From positions 4,092,001-4,156,000 of the forward strand of contig CP064979.1 of assembly GCA_016699575.1 (NCBI GenBank): a DNA stretch of 64,000 bases, in the 5' to 3' direction. The position numbers and the translations under genes are program-made. This DNA is from Flavobacteriales bacterium (lineage in GTDB: Bacteria; Bacteroidota; Bacteroidia; Flavobacteriales_F; PHOS-HE28). Below, piece after piece: positions 1 through 9,402 of the stretch; within the stretch, counting starts at the first letter, position 1, and each line of letters starts with the position of its first letter. A model generated the notes under the pieces. It had not been told where the DNA came from, searched no databases, and saw nothing but the letters and a program-made list of their open reading frames with translations.

Positions 1-237
1 TATCCTGACGGGGCACTGAGGAACTGGAAGAGCTATGGAAGCCGGGTTGCAGGGGCTGCCACCATGGAGCGGATGTTCATGCTTGCCGACCCTGAAACGA
101 GCGGTGGCCTTCTCATCAGCGTGGCCCAGGAACAGGCGGAAAGCATGGAAAACCTCTTGCGTGGCGCAGGTATTCAGCGCTCCTGCATTGGTCGTATGGT
201 TCCCCAAGTTGAAGGCGCAACGATCACTATTGCCTGA
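1..237 (+). CDS. selD: Selenide, water dikinase (selenophosphate synthase), C-terminal fragment
   Basis: The frame is open from base 1 to the TGA at 235-237, giving the last 78 residues; the start lies left of the window. It contains RNWKSYG and then LADPETSGGLLISV, which matches the conserved DPQTSGGLL segment of the SelD C-terminal domain. SelD makes selenophosphate from selenide and ATP for selenocysteine or selenouridine synthesis. Family assignment rests on this motif alone, but the motif is distinctive. No selA, selB or tRNA-Sec is visible here, so the use made of selenophosphate cannot be told. Confidence 0.85.
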   Translation, partial: YPDGALRNWKSYGSRVAGAATMERMFMLADPETSGGLLISVAQEQAESMENLLRGAGIQRSCIGRMVPQVEGATITIA

Positions 238-326
238 CGGGTCGGACCAAAGCGCTGCGGTTCTACTTTTCGCACGCTCCGGAAACAAAACAAGCGGTCG
301 GCAACGGCCGCACAAACCCCTTACGA

Positions 327-983
327 ATGGCCAACAGAATGAGGCTTGATGAGGTGGAGAACCTGCTCCGCCATTATCGAACGGAACGCCGTGTGCTCGG
401 CTTCCAAATGAAGCGGGCGCGCGTTGCGCTCAAGGAACTCCAGAAACTCAAGTCGTCGCTTGAGAAGGTGGAGGCTGCCCGCGCCAAGAAGGAAGGCGTG
501 ATCAAGCGCGGCCCCGGCCGCCCGCCGAAGTACGCTGCTGATGGAACGGTAAAGCGCGGTCCTGGACGCCCGCGCAAGAACCCGCTCCCGGACGGCAGCC
601 AGGAAGTGGTCCGCAAACGACGTCGTGGTCCGGGCCGGCCGCGGAAGAAGGCAGGTGAACCACCCGCATTGAACCAATGGGACAACGTGGTGCTCGGCGC
701 GATCAACAGCAAGGGCAGGCTCATGACCAAAGGCGAGTTGATGGACCACGCGGCGGCATGGGCACGCAAGAACGAACCCGGCATGAAGGCAAGTGATGTG
801 GAAATCTACGTCACCCGAGCTTTGCAAAAGCTCTCCGGAAAAGCGAAAATGCTCGGCATGCACCATACAGGCTTGCAGCGAGGCAATCACTATGGTATCA
901 TGGATTGGTTCTTCCGGTCCACCGGTAAACTGCGCCCGAGTGCGTTGGAAAAGCTCGACCTGTCGGATCATGTGAAGGGGTGA
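327..983 (+). CDS. AT-hook DNA-binding protein, three GRP motifs
   Basis: A basic protein of 218 residues. Residues about 1-55 form a charged helical or coiled-coil segment. Three AT-hook motifs follow within about 55 residues (KRGPGRPPK, KRGPGRPRK, RRGPGRPRK), separated by short linkers. The C-terminal half is a compact domain that I do not recognise, possibly winged-helix-like (SKGRLMTKGELMDHAA, then a helical stretch). AT hooks bind the minor groove of AT-rich DNA, so a nucleoid-associated or regulatory role is inferred. TACTTTTCG at 264-272 is a plausible promoter element. The next gene starts 10 bp downstream. Confidence 0.7.
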   Translation: MANRMRLDEVENLLRHYRTERRVLGFQMKRARVALKELQKLKSSLEKVEAARAKKEGVIKRGPGRPPKYAADGTVKRGPGRPRKNPLPDGSQEVVRKRRRGPGRPRKKAGEPPALNQWDNVVLGAINSKGRLMTKGELMDHAAAWARKNEPGMKASDVEIYVTRALQKLSGKAKMLGMHHTGLQRGNHYGIMDWFFRSTGKLRPSALEKLDLSDHVKG

Positions 984-993
984 TCGACCGGAC

Positions 994-2121
994 ATGAGCG
1001 GTCGCTGGCACAGCAACTGGCCTTGGTTGGCATTCGCACCCTTGCTCTGCCTGGGTGTGTGCCAACCGGCCTTGCTGGGCGGCGACCCCAGACTGGAAGA
1101 TATCAAGCTGCCGGACGGTTTTACCATTGAGGTATTTGCCGAGGGCGTGAACGGGGCCAGGCAGTTGTGCATGGGCGACCGTGGGACGCTGTTCGTGAGC
1201 AGCCGCGACAAGAACGTGCACGCCTTGACCGACGAGGACGGCGACGGTAGACCGGAGCGCTTGCGCGTGATCGCGCAAGGGCTGGTGATGCCGAACGGAG
1301 TGGCCTTCAAGGACGGTTCGCTTTATGTGGCCGAGGTGCATCGCATACTCCGCTACGATAGCATCGAATACAAGTTGGACACCCCGCTACAACCGGTGGT
1401 GGTGTTCGATCGTTTCCCGACGGAAAAGCACCACGGATGGAAGTACATCGCAATAGGGCCGGATGGGCGGCTCTACGTTCCCGTGGGCGCGCCGTGCAAC
1501 ATCTGCCTCAGCCAAGACAGCATCTACGCGAGCATCACCAGCATGGAATTGGACGGCACGGACCTGCGTATTGAAGCGAACGGCGTGCGCAACACCGTCG
1601 GGTTCGATTGGGACCCACGCGATGGCCGGTTCTGGTTCACCGACAACGGGCGCGACATGATGGGCAACGACATGCCCAGTTGCGAGTTGAACGCGCTCAG
1701 CGAACGCGGTGAGCATTTCGGGTATCCGTTCTGCCACCAAGGCGACACGCTCGACCCGGAATTCGACAGCGGCAAGGATTGTTCAGACTACACCGCCCCG
1801 GTGCTCAAGCTCGGCCCGCATGTGGCACCGTTGGGCATGAAGTTCTACCGTGGGGGCATGTTCCCCGATGCATATCGCAACGCCATCTTCATTGCTGAGC
1901 ATGGGAGCTGGAACCGCAGCACACCCATCGGATACCGGGTGAAAGTGGCCACGCAGGACGCTGAAGGGCGCTGGCAACAGCAAGTGTTCGCCGATGGCTG
2001 GCTCAAAGGGAACGCCGCCTGGGGCCGTCCGGTTGACGTATTGGAGCTACCGGATGGAAGTTTGCTCATCAGCGACGACGCCGCCGACATGATCTACCGG
2101 ATCACCTACCGCAGCAAGTAA
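994..2121 (+). CDS. PQQ-dependent sugar (glucose/sorbosone) dehydrogenase family protein
   Basis: 375 residues. A hydrophobic N-terminus (residues about 8-28) suggests Sec export. The rest is a six-bladed propeller of the soluble glucose/sorbosone dehydrogenase type. Visible family signatures are LPDGFTIEVFAEGVNGARQL near the start, HHGWKYIAIGPDGRLYVPVG, GVRNTVGFDWDPRDG, WFTDNGRD, AEHGSWNRS and a final GRPVDVLELPDGSLLISDD. Family members oxidise sugars or related alcohols in the periplasm using PQQ; the substrate here is unknown and PQQ dependence is inferred. It starts 10 bp after the AT-hook gene. A larger member of the same superfamily is encoded at 5615-9328. Confidence 0.85.
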   Translation: MSGRWHSNWPWLAFAPLLCLGVCQPALLGGDPRLEDIKLPDGFTIEVFAEGVNGARQLCMGDRGTLFVSSRDKNVHALTDEDGDGRPERLRVIAQGLVMPNGVAFKDGSLYVAEVHRILRYDSIEYKLDTPLQPVVVFDRFPTEKHHGWKYIAIGPDGRLYVPVGAPCNICLSQDSIYASITSMELDGTDLRIEANGVRNTVGFDWDPRDGRFWFTDNGRDMMGNDMPSCELNALSERGEHFGYPFCHQGDTLDPEFDSGKDCSDYTAPVLKLGPHVAPLGMKFYRGGMFPDAYRNAIFIAEHGSWNRSTPIGYRVKVATQDAEGRWQQQVFADGWLKGNAAWGRPVDVLELPDGSLLISDDAADMIYRITYRSK

Positions 2122-2142
2122 CCGGCTGCGGAATAGTTCGCA

Positions 2143-2805
2143 TCAGGGCTCATCGCCCCACCCCTTTCGTGGTCGTCTGAACGGCGACCGGTCGAGCCAC
2201 TCGACGTTCCGCCATCGTCCAAAAAGGAGCGCGTGCATCAGCCATGCGCAGAAAACACCGAGCAGCCCACCGGCCAACACGTCCTCGGTGAAATGCTGGC
2301 TGATCCACACCCGGCTTCCCGCCAGCAGCACCGCACCCACTGCGAGGGCAACGGCCCAACCGCGCTGGTTGATGAGCAGTGCCAACGATAAGCAAAGCGC
2401 GAAGGCGGCCGTACTGTGCCCGCTCGGAAAACTGAAGTGGTGCATCAGTGCAACCCCGTCCGGCACACGCAACCCGGGCATCTGTTCCAGATAGTATCCA
2501 GGACGGTGCGCGGCAAAAACGTTCCGCTTGACGAATTGCACGATGAAAGAACTCAGCAAGGACGACGCGCCGACCAGCAACATGCTGCGCCAATTCCGCC
2601 AGAGAAAGGCCAAGGCGATCGCCGCAGTCAAATAACCGTCCGCCAAGTGGGTGCCGTACACGAAGAACGGGTCGGCCCATGCAGGCAAAGCCGCGTTGAT
2701 GCGTTGGTGGAGTTCAAGCTGATCGGTACCCACCATCAGCCCCACCGCCACGCCCACCCAAGCGAGCAGGACCACGAGAAAGGGAACCAAGGCGCGGTTG
2801 TGCAT
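2143..2805 (-). CDS. PAP2-family phosphatase, integral membrane
   Basis: 220 residues from the ATG at 2805; a GTG at 2850 would add 15 residues but lies within the likely promoter region. Five or six hydrophobic segments are evident. All three phosphatidic acid phosphatase type 2 motifs are present in order: KRNVFAAHRP (KxxxxxxRP), FPSGHSTAAF (PSGH) and SRVWISQHFTEDV (SRxxxxxHxxxD). The family removes phosphate from lipid phosphates such as undecaprenyl diphosphate or phosphatidate, or from lipid A; the substrate cannot be decided. It is divergent from the FecA-like receptor and convergent with the sugar dehydrogenase. Confidence 0.88.
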   Translation of the reverse strand: MHNRALVPFLVVLLAWVGVAVGLMVGTDQLELHQRINAALPAWADPFFVYGTHLADGYLTAAIALAFLWRNWRSMLLVGASSLLSSFIVQFVKRNVFAAHRPGYYLEQMPGLRVPDGVALMHHFSFPSGHSTAAFALCLSLALLINQRGWAVALAVGAVLLAGSRVWISQHFTEDVLAGGLLGVFCAWLMHALLFGRWRNVEWLDRSPFRRPRKGWGDEP

Positions 2806-2928
2806 TCCGGTCCGCCCGGATAGGCCGGGGCCGCAAAATAGGCCCGGCACGTGAGCGTGATCGGATACTTCGATCGTGGTATTGCCGACCGACGCCGCCG
2901 TGCTGTGCTTCGCGGCCGGTCCGAATCC

Positions 2929-5346
2929 ATGGAAAAGTTGATCGCCCTATTGTCCGTTACCGGCGCGCTGTCGGCACAAGCCCAGCATTCAACTTGTGTG
3001 CTGGTGATGGACCAGCAAGGTGATCCGGTCCCCTTTGCAGCCGTCACCGCCCAAGAGCAGCACCTTGTTGCCGATCCGCAGGGGAAGGCATGCTTCACTT
3101 GGAGCGGCGACAGTGTCCACGTATCCGTTACCTCCTCCGGAAGCAGCACAGTGCAGTTCCTCGCTGGCCCGGTTCCGGCCACATTGTCCGTGGTGCTCTC
3201 CGAAAGAGTGAGCGACCTGCCCGCCTTTGTAGCGTCGGCCAGTATGACCGGCGGTAGTGGCCCATCCCGTGCGATGGCCGGTTCGGCGTGGTACCTGGGG
3301 CCCAAAGAAGTGCAGCGCGGCGGCAATACTGATGTGCACCGCATGCTTCGCTCCGTGCCAGGGGTCAACATCCAAGAGGAAGACGGCTTCGGGCTGCGGC
3401 CGAACATCGGTTTGCGCGGTGCGGGCAGCGAACGCAGCAGCAAAGTGACATTGATGGAGGACGGTGTACTGATGGCCCCCGCACCGTATGCCTCTCCCGC
3501 AGCGTACTTCTTTCCCACCACCGCACGTATGCACGCCATAGAGGTCGTGAAGGGCAGCAGCCAGTTGCGCCATGGACCGCTCACCACGGGGGGCGCGGTC
3601 AATTTCATCAGCACTCCATTGCCCGACCGCAACGGTGGTCGCATCGCGTTGTGGGGCGGAAGTCACGGCCTGCGGAACCTGCTCGCATCGGGCGGAGCCA
3701 CGATGGGTGGCGTTTCACTTCTCGTGGAAACCATGCAACAGAACGCGGACGGCTTCAAAGTGCTCGACAACGCCGGGCCGACCGGCTTCCACAAGAGCGA
3801 TCATCTGGTGAAGGCGGGATGGAACAATGGGGACAAGGCGCGCTGGCCGATCGCGCTTCAAATGAAACTCGGCACCACGGAAGAAGAAAGCCAAGAGACG
3901 TATCTCGGTCTTACCAAGGAAGACTTCAATGCAACGCCGTTGCGCCGGTACGCCGGATCGCAGCGCGATCTGATGAACGTGGAGCACGATCTCTTGAGCG
4001 CACAGCTGGCCACGACCATCCCCGGCGGGCCGGCACTGCAGGCCACCGTTTACCGCACGAACACCTTCCGGAATTGGTACAAACTGGACCAGGTCGCGGA
4101 CAGTGCGGGCAACAAGACTTCCATTGGCACGGTCCTTTCCGCGCCTGGCTCGAACGCGGAAGAACTGGGCATCCTGCGCGGCACCACATCAGGCGACAAT
4201 GCGTTGCTCGTGAAAGCGAACAACCGCAACTACCAAAGTACCGGCGCTCAACTGGTCATCGTCCAGGAATGGACCGGTGAGAAGATCAAGCAGCGATCGG
4301 AACTTGGCGCCCGATGGCATACCGACTACATGGACCGCTTCCAGCACACGGACGGCTACCGCATGGAGAACGGAACCATGATGCCCACCTCAACGGGCCC
4401 ACCAGGCAGCGAAAGCAATCGCTTGGCTTCAGCGGAAGCACTGGCCATGCACATCGTCCACGACCTGGTGTTCGGCCGGTTCGCTGTGCATCCCGGCTTG
4501 CGCTTCGAACATATCACGATGGAGGACCTCAACTACGGCAAGACCGACCCGTGGCGGCAAGGCGCGTCCTTGGTGGAAACCTCCAACGTTACCAATGTCG
4601 TATTGCCCGGGATCAGCGCGGACCTTCGATTCGCAAAGGCCGGAATGGTGTTCGCTGGTGTGCACAAGGGATCTTCACCGGCCGGGCCTTCAGCCGGTGC
4701 CGAGGCCGAGAGCAGCATCAACTACGAGGCCGGTTTACGTTGGAACCGCGCGGGTATGGAGGTGCAGGTGATCGGGTTCCACAATGACTACGACCGGTTG
4801 CTCGGTGCAGACCTGGCAGCAGCTGGTGGGGCCGGCACTGGCGACCAATTCAACGGCGGTGCTGCCACGGTGGCTGGTGCCGAGGTCTTCGTCGCGCTCG
4901 ATGCCCTGCGCGGGCGATCGGAAAAATGGCGATTGCCCATCCGGGTGAACTACACGTGGACGGACGCCCGGTTCCGGTCCAGCTTCACCAGCACGTTCGA
5001 ACCGTGGGGCCAGGTGCTCGATGGCGATCGAATCCCCTTCACGCCCGAGCACCAGATGCAAGTGTCGGCGGCCATCACTTCGGGCCGGTTCGAGTTCGGC
5101 TTGCGCATGGTGCATGTGGGCAGCACGATCACGGCCACCGGCACCAAGGCCGAGGATGGCTCGCGCATGCTGGATGCGTGGACGGTGCTCGATGCCGACG
5201 CTTGCGTGCGTCTGCCGGGCTGGGCTGAGATCTTCGCAAGTGTGCAGAACGTGCTGGATGACCGCTATGCCGTTGGGGATCTTCCCGCTGGGTGGCGGCC
5301 GGGCCTCCCCCGCACCGTGCAAGGTGGGCTTCGGTTGCGGTTCTGA
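2929..5346 (+). CDS. TonB-dependent receptor, FecA-like (iron(III) dicitrate type)
   Basis: 805 residues from the ATG at 2929, chosen because it opens a clean signal peptide (MEKLIALLSVTGALSAQAQ). Residues about 25-85 look like the short carboxypeptidase-regulatory-like domain common in Bacteroidota receptors. A TonB plug domain follows, with VPGVNIQEEDGFGLRPNIG, LRGAGSERSSKVTLMEDGV and GPLTTGGAVNFIS, which resembles FecA-type receptors closely. The rest is a 22-strand barrel ending in an aromatic residue (GGLRLRF). It should import a ferric chelate or similar ligand across the outer membrane. No FecI/FecR-type regulators adjoin it. Confidence 0.9.
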   Translation: MEKLIALLSVTGALSAQAQHSTCVLVMDQQGDPVPFAAVTAQEQHLVADPQGKACFTWSGDSVHVSVTSSGSSTVQFLAGPVPATLSVVLSERVSDLPAFVASASMTGGSGPSRAMAGSAWYLGPKEVQRGGNTDVHRMLRSVPGVNIQEEDGFGLRPNIGLRGAGSERSSKVTLMEDGVLMAPAPYASPAAYFFPTTARMHAIEVVKGSSQLRHGPLTTGGAVNFISTPLPDRNGGRIALWGGSHGLRNLLASGGATMGGVSLLVETMQQNADGFKVLDNAGPTGFHKSDHLVKAGWNNGDKARWPIALQMKLGTTEEESQETYLGLTKEDFNATPLRRYAGSQRDLMNVEHDLLSAQLATTIPGGPALQATVYRTNTFRNWYKLDQVADSAGNKTSIGTVLSAPGSNAEELGILRGTTSGDNALLVKANNRNYQSTGAQLVIVQEWTGEKIKQRSELGARWHTDYMDRFQHTDGYRMENGTMMPTSTGPPGSESNRLASAEALAMHIVHDLVFGRFAVHPGLRFEHITMEDLNYGKTDPWRQGASLVETSNVTNVVLPGISADLRFAKAGMVFAGVHKGSSPAGPSAGAEAESSINYEAGLRWNRAGMEVQVIGFHNDYDRLLGADLAAAGGAGTGDQFNGGAATVAGAEVFVALDALRGRSEKWRLPIRVNYTWTDARFRSSFTSTFEPWGQVLDGDRIPFTPEHQMQVSAAITSGRFEFGLRMVHVGSTITATGTKAEDGSRMLDAWTVLDADACVRLPGWAEIFASVQNVLDDRYAVGDLPAGWRPGLPRTVQGGLRLRF

Positions 5347-5445
5347 ACGATCAGTGGTTCGCATCATGGCCACGGATCACTGCGATCGCAGTATGGCTTA
5401 CCTCGCGACAGCCCGTGACCTTCGTCAGCACAAACACGACCAACC

Positions 5446-5610
5446 ATGGCCACCATCGGTAAGAAGTTCGCGGAACGGACGCATGACAAGCAAATGAACA
5501 AGGTGCTTGACGCCAGCACCAAGGCCGTGCTGAACGCGGTGCTCAACGAGCCGCGCGGCACGGCACTGGATGCCTACCTGCGGGCGTGCTCGATCGGGAA
5601 GAAGCGCTGA
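5446..5610 (+). CDS. Small hypothetical protein, 54 residues
   Basis: ATG at 5446 to TGA at 5608-5610. The product begins MATIGKKFAERTHDKQMNK and ends RACSIGKKR. It is basic at both ends with an amphipathic helical middle (VLDASTKAVLNAVLNE). Codon third positions are GC-rich as in neighbouring genes, and the frame fills most of the gap between the receptor (ends 5346) and the convergent dehydrogenase (ends 5615). I do not recognise a family. It could be a random open frame. Confidence 0.45.
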   Translation: MATIGKKFAERTHDKQMNKVLDASTKAVLNAVLNEPRGTALDAYLRACSIGKKR

Positions 5611-5614
5611 CCGG

Positions 5615-8600
5615 TCAGGGTAGCTGCTCCGTGCGTGTGCTGGTGGGCACTGTGCCTCCGATGTTCACCAGGATCGGGTCCCGGTCGTTGCTGGTGCCCG
5701 TGTATTTCACCAGGCCGTCCAGGTTCACATCACTGCTGAAGTAGCCTGACGCCGTGTTCGTGGGCAGCACGCCACCAAGATCAATGAGCACGGGGTCGCG
5801 GTCGTTGTTGATGCCGGTGTACTTCAGTTGGTTGTCGCGGAAAACGTTGCCGCTCCACATGGCCATTTTGCCGTTCTGCAATTGGTGCCGCGCTTCTGCG
5901 CCAAAAGTGGCCATAGTGGCTGTGGCGAAGTCGAAGGCCCTTTCGTTCTTGTCGAGCAGTTGGCTGGCGTTGGTCATAACGCCGAAGTGGTTGCGATGGC
6001 GCACGGTGACGTAATAGTTGTCCGCGGCCACGTTGAACAACAGCCTGCGATAGCCATCCGTTCCGATGATATCGCCATCGCGCTGGAGCAGCGCACTGCG
6101 CGTTGCCAGGACCTGCGTAGGATTGTTCTTGTTCCGCAGCTCAATGAGAACCCAGTCCACTACTGCGTTCTGGCCCGTAACGGCAAGCAACGCTGGCGCT
6201 ACCGTTTCGCCACCGCCACCTCCAGCGTGCGCGAAACCAAGCGCCGTGAACGGTTCCATTGCCGGCACCAGTCCCTGCGCACGTAGATCGTCCCGCATCA
6301 AGCCCACGTTCGGGTCGAACGCACCTTGGAGGACGGCGCGCAGCTTCACGCTGGGTGAGCAGTCCTGCCAACGTGCCAGATTGCCACTGGGAATAAGCGC
6401 CCGCGCTGGCGCGCTCGGCCGTTGCCAGCGAACCGCCATGTGATCTCCGCCACCGCCTTCTTTCTGCAGGAATTCGAAGTAGTAATACACACCTGCCTGC
6501 AGTTGAACGGGTGCGCTGACCTGCGAGGCATACTTGGTGTATTCCGTTTCGTTCGTCCAACCCGGCACACTGGCGATCTGCTGCTTCAGGTCGGGGTTGG
6601 CGTTCAAGCTGAGGTAGAAGACGGACGCATCATCGCTGGTCACGGTGAAGGTGTATGCGCCGGTTTCCGGAGCGATGATGTAACCGCGCATCCGGGTGCC
6701 GTAGTTGTTGTTCCAGTTCACGGGCCCTTGGATGGTGGTTGGGAAACTGCTGCCGCTCGGACTGTTCGGATAAGTGGCTTGGCTGGTGAGGTCGCTCACG
6801 TTCGCCCCGGCCCCGATGTTGAGCCAGTATTCGCGCAGGATGCTACCGGTCGCGCCGACGCACTGCGGCGGTTCGAACGTGATGGCGTTGATGGTGCGTG
6901 TGGAATGGCCGGTCAAGCCGTCGTTGTCCGTTACCGTCAGCGTTACCACATGCTCGCCCGGGCTGGTGAAGGTCTTGCTGGGTGACAGTGAGGTGCTGGT
7001 CGTTCCATCTCCGAAGTCCCATGCATAGCTCACAATGGTCCCGTTGTCCACGCAACCCTCACTGGAGAAATTCACGCTGAACGGCGCAACTCCCCAGGAA
7101 GTGTTCACACCGATCACGGCTGTTGGAGCGATGCTGCTGCACCGCGGTTGTAGATCGTGCACAACCGTGGTGCTGAGACCGTGCGCGTCCGTCACGGTGT
7201 AAAGAACCTCATACCAGTACTCGTCCGTGTAGCAACCCAAACCACTGATCACCGTGGTGGTCGTTGCTGTGTTCACCGGGCTTTCGGGGTGGATGTGGTT
7301 GTTGTGGTGGAAGATGGTCTGCCACTGATGGGCCAGTTGTGCGGCGCTGTGCTCATCATCGGTGGCGGTGCCCGCACAGGCATAAGTGCTATCAACGTTC
7401 AGCGGGTATTCGTGCCCGTCGGGGAAACTGATGATGCTCACTTGCGGTGGCGTGTTGTTCACGCTTACGATCAACGTGGCGGTGCTGAAGGCACTGTTCG
7501 CGTCCATCACGGTCAGCGTCACGTTGTAGGTGATGGGATCGCTGTTCGGCGCATTGAACACGTGCACGGGGTTGGGCTGGTTGCTGTTGGGTGTTCCATC
7601 GCCGAAGTTCCAGCTGTAGGTGAGCGCACCGTTCTCCGGATCGCTGCTGTTGTCCCCGGTAAATTGCACGGTCAGCGGGCCCGGGCCGTATTGAACGTCC
7701 TGGTTTGCCACGGCCGTAGGCGGCAGGTTGGTGACACCGATGGGCGAGATTTTCCGGATAGCGTTCGTTTCGTAGCGGACGTACCACAGGGCACCATCGG
7801 GGCCTTCGTTCACGAAGACCACCGCCCCCATGCTGCTCCCGAAGTTGGCAACACTGGTCGGTGCATTGTTCGCATTGAAGGAGAAGCGCTTGATCCAGGC
7901 CCCCGCGTAGTCGGCATTGAAGTAGACGTTCTGGTAACCCAGCGGCCAGCCGATACCGGTGATCCACGTACCACCCACCGCTGCATTGCCGCCGAAACGC
8001 GGACCGGGAACGGGACTTCCAACAGCGTCGAGGTCGTACGTCACCGGTGTGTTGCCGCTGAAGCCGGCGCAGCGGCTGCGGTTGCCGTGCTGCCAATCGA
8101 TGGCAGGACGTGTGTGGTACCAGTGCGGGATGTTCACCGGGATCTGCTGCGCGCTGTTGCACGGGTTAGGGTGACCGTTCAGGTGCACCGGGGAATCCTG
8201 CTTCAACAAATCCTGGAAATAGAAGTACTGTTGAGTGCAACCACCGCTACCGTAGATCGGGTTCGGCATATCGAGGTTCGCGGTGAGCGCTGCCGTGTAA
8301 CCAGCGTGGTTCTCCATTCCCTCGAAGATGGGCCAACCGAAATTCTGGCCGGGATCGATGCTCACCTGCAGGTCTTCCCATGTGCCCCAACCCACATCGC
8401 CGATGTAGAACGCGCCCGGGTTGGCATCAGCAGGGTTGCTGCTGCCCGTTCCCGGCCGGCGGGTCATGCGGAACGGGTTCCGTAGACCCAGCGCCCACAC
8501 GCGGCTCATCGGTGCGCGGGGCAACAGCGGGTCGTAGTACGGGTTGCTCGGCACACCATCCCCGGTGTTCGGGTCGATTCGCAGCAATTTGCCGTTGTGG

Positions 8601-9328
8601 GAATTGAGCAACTGGCTGCGCATGGCTCCCACATTCTCGGCAGGCCGGATAATGCCGTCGGTGAGCGCTTGGGCGAAGTACGTAGCCCCATCGCTCCCCA
8701 CGTCCACAGCGTTGTAGCTCGCGCCATCGCCAGTGGTGGCCAGCAGCGTACCGTCGGCGCCGAACACCAATTGCCCGGTGCTGTGGCTTTCGTGCAACAG
8801 TGGAACGCCGGTCTCTTTCGTTTCACCCAGGAGCACCACCCGGCTGTTGTAGTCAGTCGTGTTGAAGTTGGGGCCCACGGCGGTGTAGCGCGTGATGCGC
8901 ATGATGGTAGCCGCGTAGTACTGGTTCGTAGCGGCATTGTAGCTGCCTGTCCCGAAATTCATCAGGTGGTGGCGGTCCACGGCGTACATCATGTACATGC
9001 GGCCGTTGGTCAGGAAGTCGGGGTCGAGGGTAAAGCCAAGAAAGCCATGGTCGCGCCAGTCGCCCACTTCCGGGCTGATATCCAACAGCGCCGGCGAGAG
9101 CTTTACACCGTTCTCAACGATCCACACCCGCCCGGCCTTCTCCCACACGTACATGCGTCCGTTCGCATCGAACGTGAAGCCCACCGGCGCGTTGAAGCCG
9201 CTCATGACCAATTGGTCGCTGAACCCACCGGGAACGGTCTGGGCCTTGGAACGATGGCCGAACACGAGCAGGACGAACAGCAGCAAGGCACCGAAAGTGG
9301 ACCGGTCGAGGGGGAAGGCGCGCTTCAT
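5615..9328 (-). CDS. Secreted multidomain PQQ-type sugar dehydrogenase with PKD and PA14 domains and C-terminal dockerin-like repeats
   Basis: 1237 residues. A signal peptide ends near residue 30 (GHRSKAQ). Residues about 35-530 form a glucose/sorbosone dehydrogenase propeller (GFNAPVGFTFDANGRMYVWE, DWRDHGFLGFTLDPDF, WALGLRNPFRMTRRP, YIGDVGWGTWED). A PKD domain (about 533-620, SWNFGDGTPNSNQPNPVHVF) and a second one (about 737-816, YAWDFGDGTTS) flank a less clear segment. A PA14-like domain covers about 830-985 (ILREYWLNIGAG, DDASVFYLSLN). The C-terminus carries two copies of a KYTGxxNDRDPxL unit instead of an obvious T9SS domain. It probably acts on the cell surface or outside the cell on carbohydrate; the substrate is unknown. 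Confidence 0.85.
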   Translation of the reverse strand: MKRAFPLDRSTFGALLLFVLLVFGHRSKAQTVPGGFSDQLVMSGFNAPVGFTFDANGRMYVWEKAGRVWIVENGVKLSPALLDISPEVGDWRDHGFLGFTLDPDFLTNGRMYMMYAVDRHHLMNFGTGSYNAATNQYYAATIMRITRYTAVGPNFNTTDYNSRVVLLGETKETGVPLLHESHSTGQLVFGADGTLLATTGDGASYNAVDVGSDGATYFAQALTDGIIRPAENVGAMRSQLLNSHNGKLLRIDPNTGDGVPSNPYYDPLLPRAPMSRVWALGLRNPFRMTRRPGTGSSNPADANPGAFYIGDVGWGTWEDLQVSIDPGQNFGWPIFEGMENHAGYTAALTANLDMPNPIYGSGGCTQQYFYFQDLLKQDSPVHLNGHPNPCNSAQQIPVNIPHWYHTRPAIDWQHGNRSRCAGFSGNTPVTYDLDAVGSPVPGPRFGGNAAVGGTWITGIGWPLGYQNVYFNADYAGAWIKRFSFNANNAPTSVANFGSSMGAVVFVNEGPDGALWYVRYETNAIRKISPIGVTNLPPTAVANQDVQYGPGPLTVQFTGDNSSDPENGALTYSWNFGDGTPNSNQPNPVHVFNAPNSDPITYNVTLTVMDANSAFSTATLIVSVNNTPPQVSIISFPDGHEYPLNVDSTYACAGTATDDEHSAAQLAHQWQTIFHHNNHIHPESPVNTATTTTVISGLGCYTDEYWYEVLYTVTDAHGLSTTVVHDLQPRCSSIAPTAVIGVNTSWGVAPFSVNFSSEGCVDNGTIVSYAWDFGDGTTSTSLSPSKTFTSPGEHVVTLTVTDNDGLTGHSTRTINAITFEPPQCVGATGSILREYWLNIGAGANVSDLTSQATYPNSPSGSSFPTTIQGPVNWNNNYGTRMRGYIIAPETGAYTFTVTSDDASVFYLSLNANPDLKQQIASVPGWTNETEYTKYASQVSAPVQLQAGVYYYFEFLQKEGGGGDHMAVRWQRPSAPARALIPSGNLARWQDCSPSVKLRAVLQGAFDPNVGLMRDDLRAQGLVPAMEPFTALGFAHAGGGGGETVAPALLAVTGQNAVVDWVLIELRNKNNPTQVLATRSALLQRDGDIIGTDGYRRLLFNVAADNYYVTVRHRNHFGVMTNASQLLDKNERAFDFATATMATFGAEARHQLQNGKMAMWSGNVFRDNQLKYTGINNDRDPVLIDLGGVLPTNTASGYFSSDVNLDGLVKYTGTSNDRDPILVNIGGTVPTSTRTEQLP

Positions 9329-9358
9329 TCGTCGATGATTTTTCTTTGTTCAGCCGGG

Positions 9359-9389
9359 CAAACTACCGGGTTCGTCGCCCACAGGTCAA
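9359..9389 (-). promoter_or_regulatory. Bacteroidota-type promoter for the 1237-residue dehydrogenase
   Basis: On the minus strand, TTG (9389-9387) is followed after 21 nt by TAGTTTG (9365-9359), matching the Bacteroidota TTG/TAnnTTTG pattern. It would give a leader of roughly 25 nt before the ATG at 9328. Confidence 0.5.
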
Positions 9390-9397
9390 GTCTTGAC
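9385..9397. promoter_or_regulatory. Inverted repeat GTCAAG-T-CTTGAC between divergent genes
   Basis: Perfect 6-bp arms with a 1-nt spacer, overlapping the TTG element of the minus-strand promoter and 5 nt before the + strand TACTTTG (9403-9409). It could be an operator for both genes; no regulator is known. Confidence 0.35.
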
Positions 9398-9402
9398 AAC
9401 TC

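Noticed and set aside
7157..8485. A 442-codon + strand open frame within the large dehydrogenase
   Set aside because: The minus-strand product has continuous propeller and PKD motifs; the + strand translation has none.
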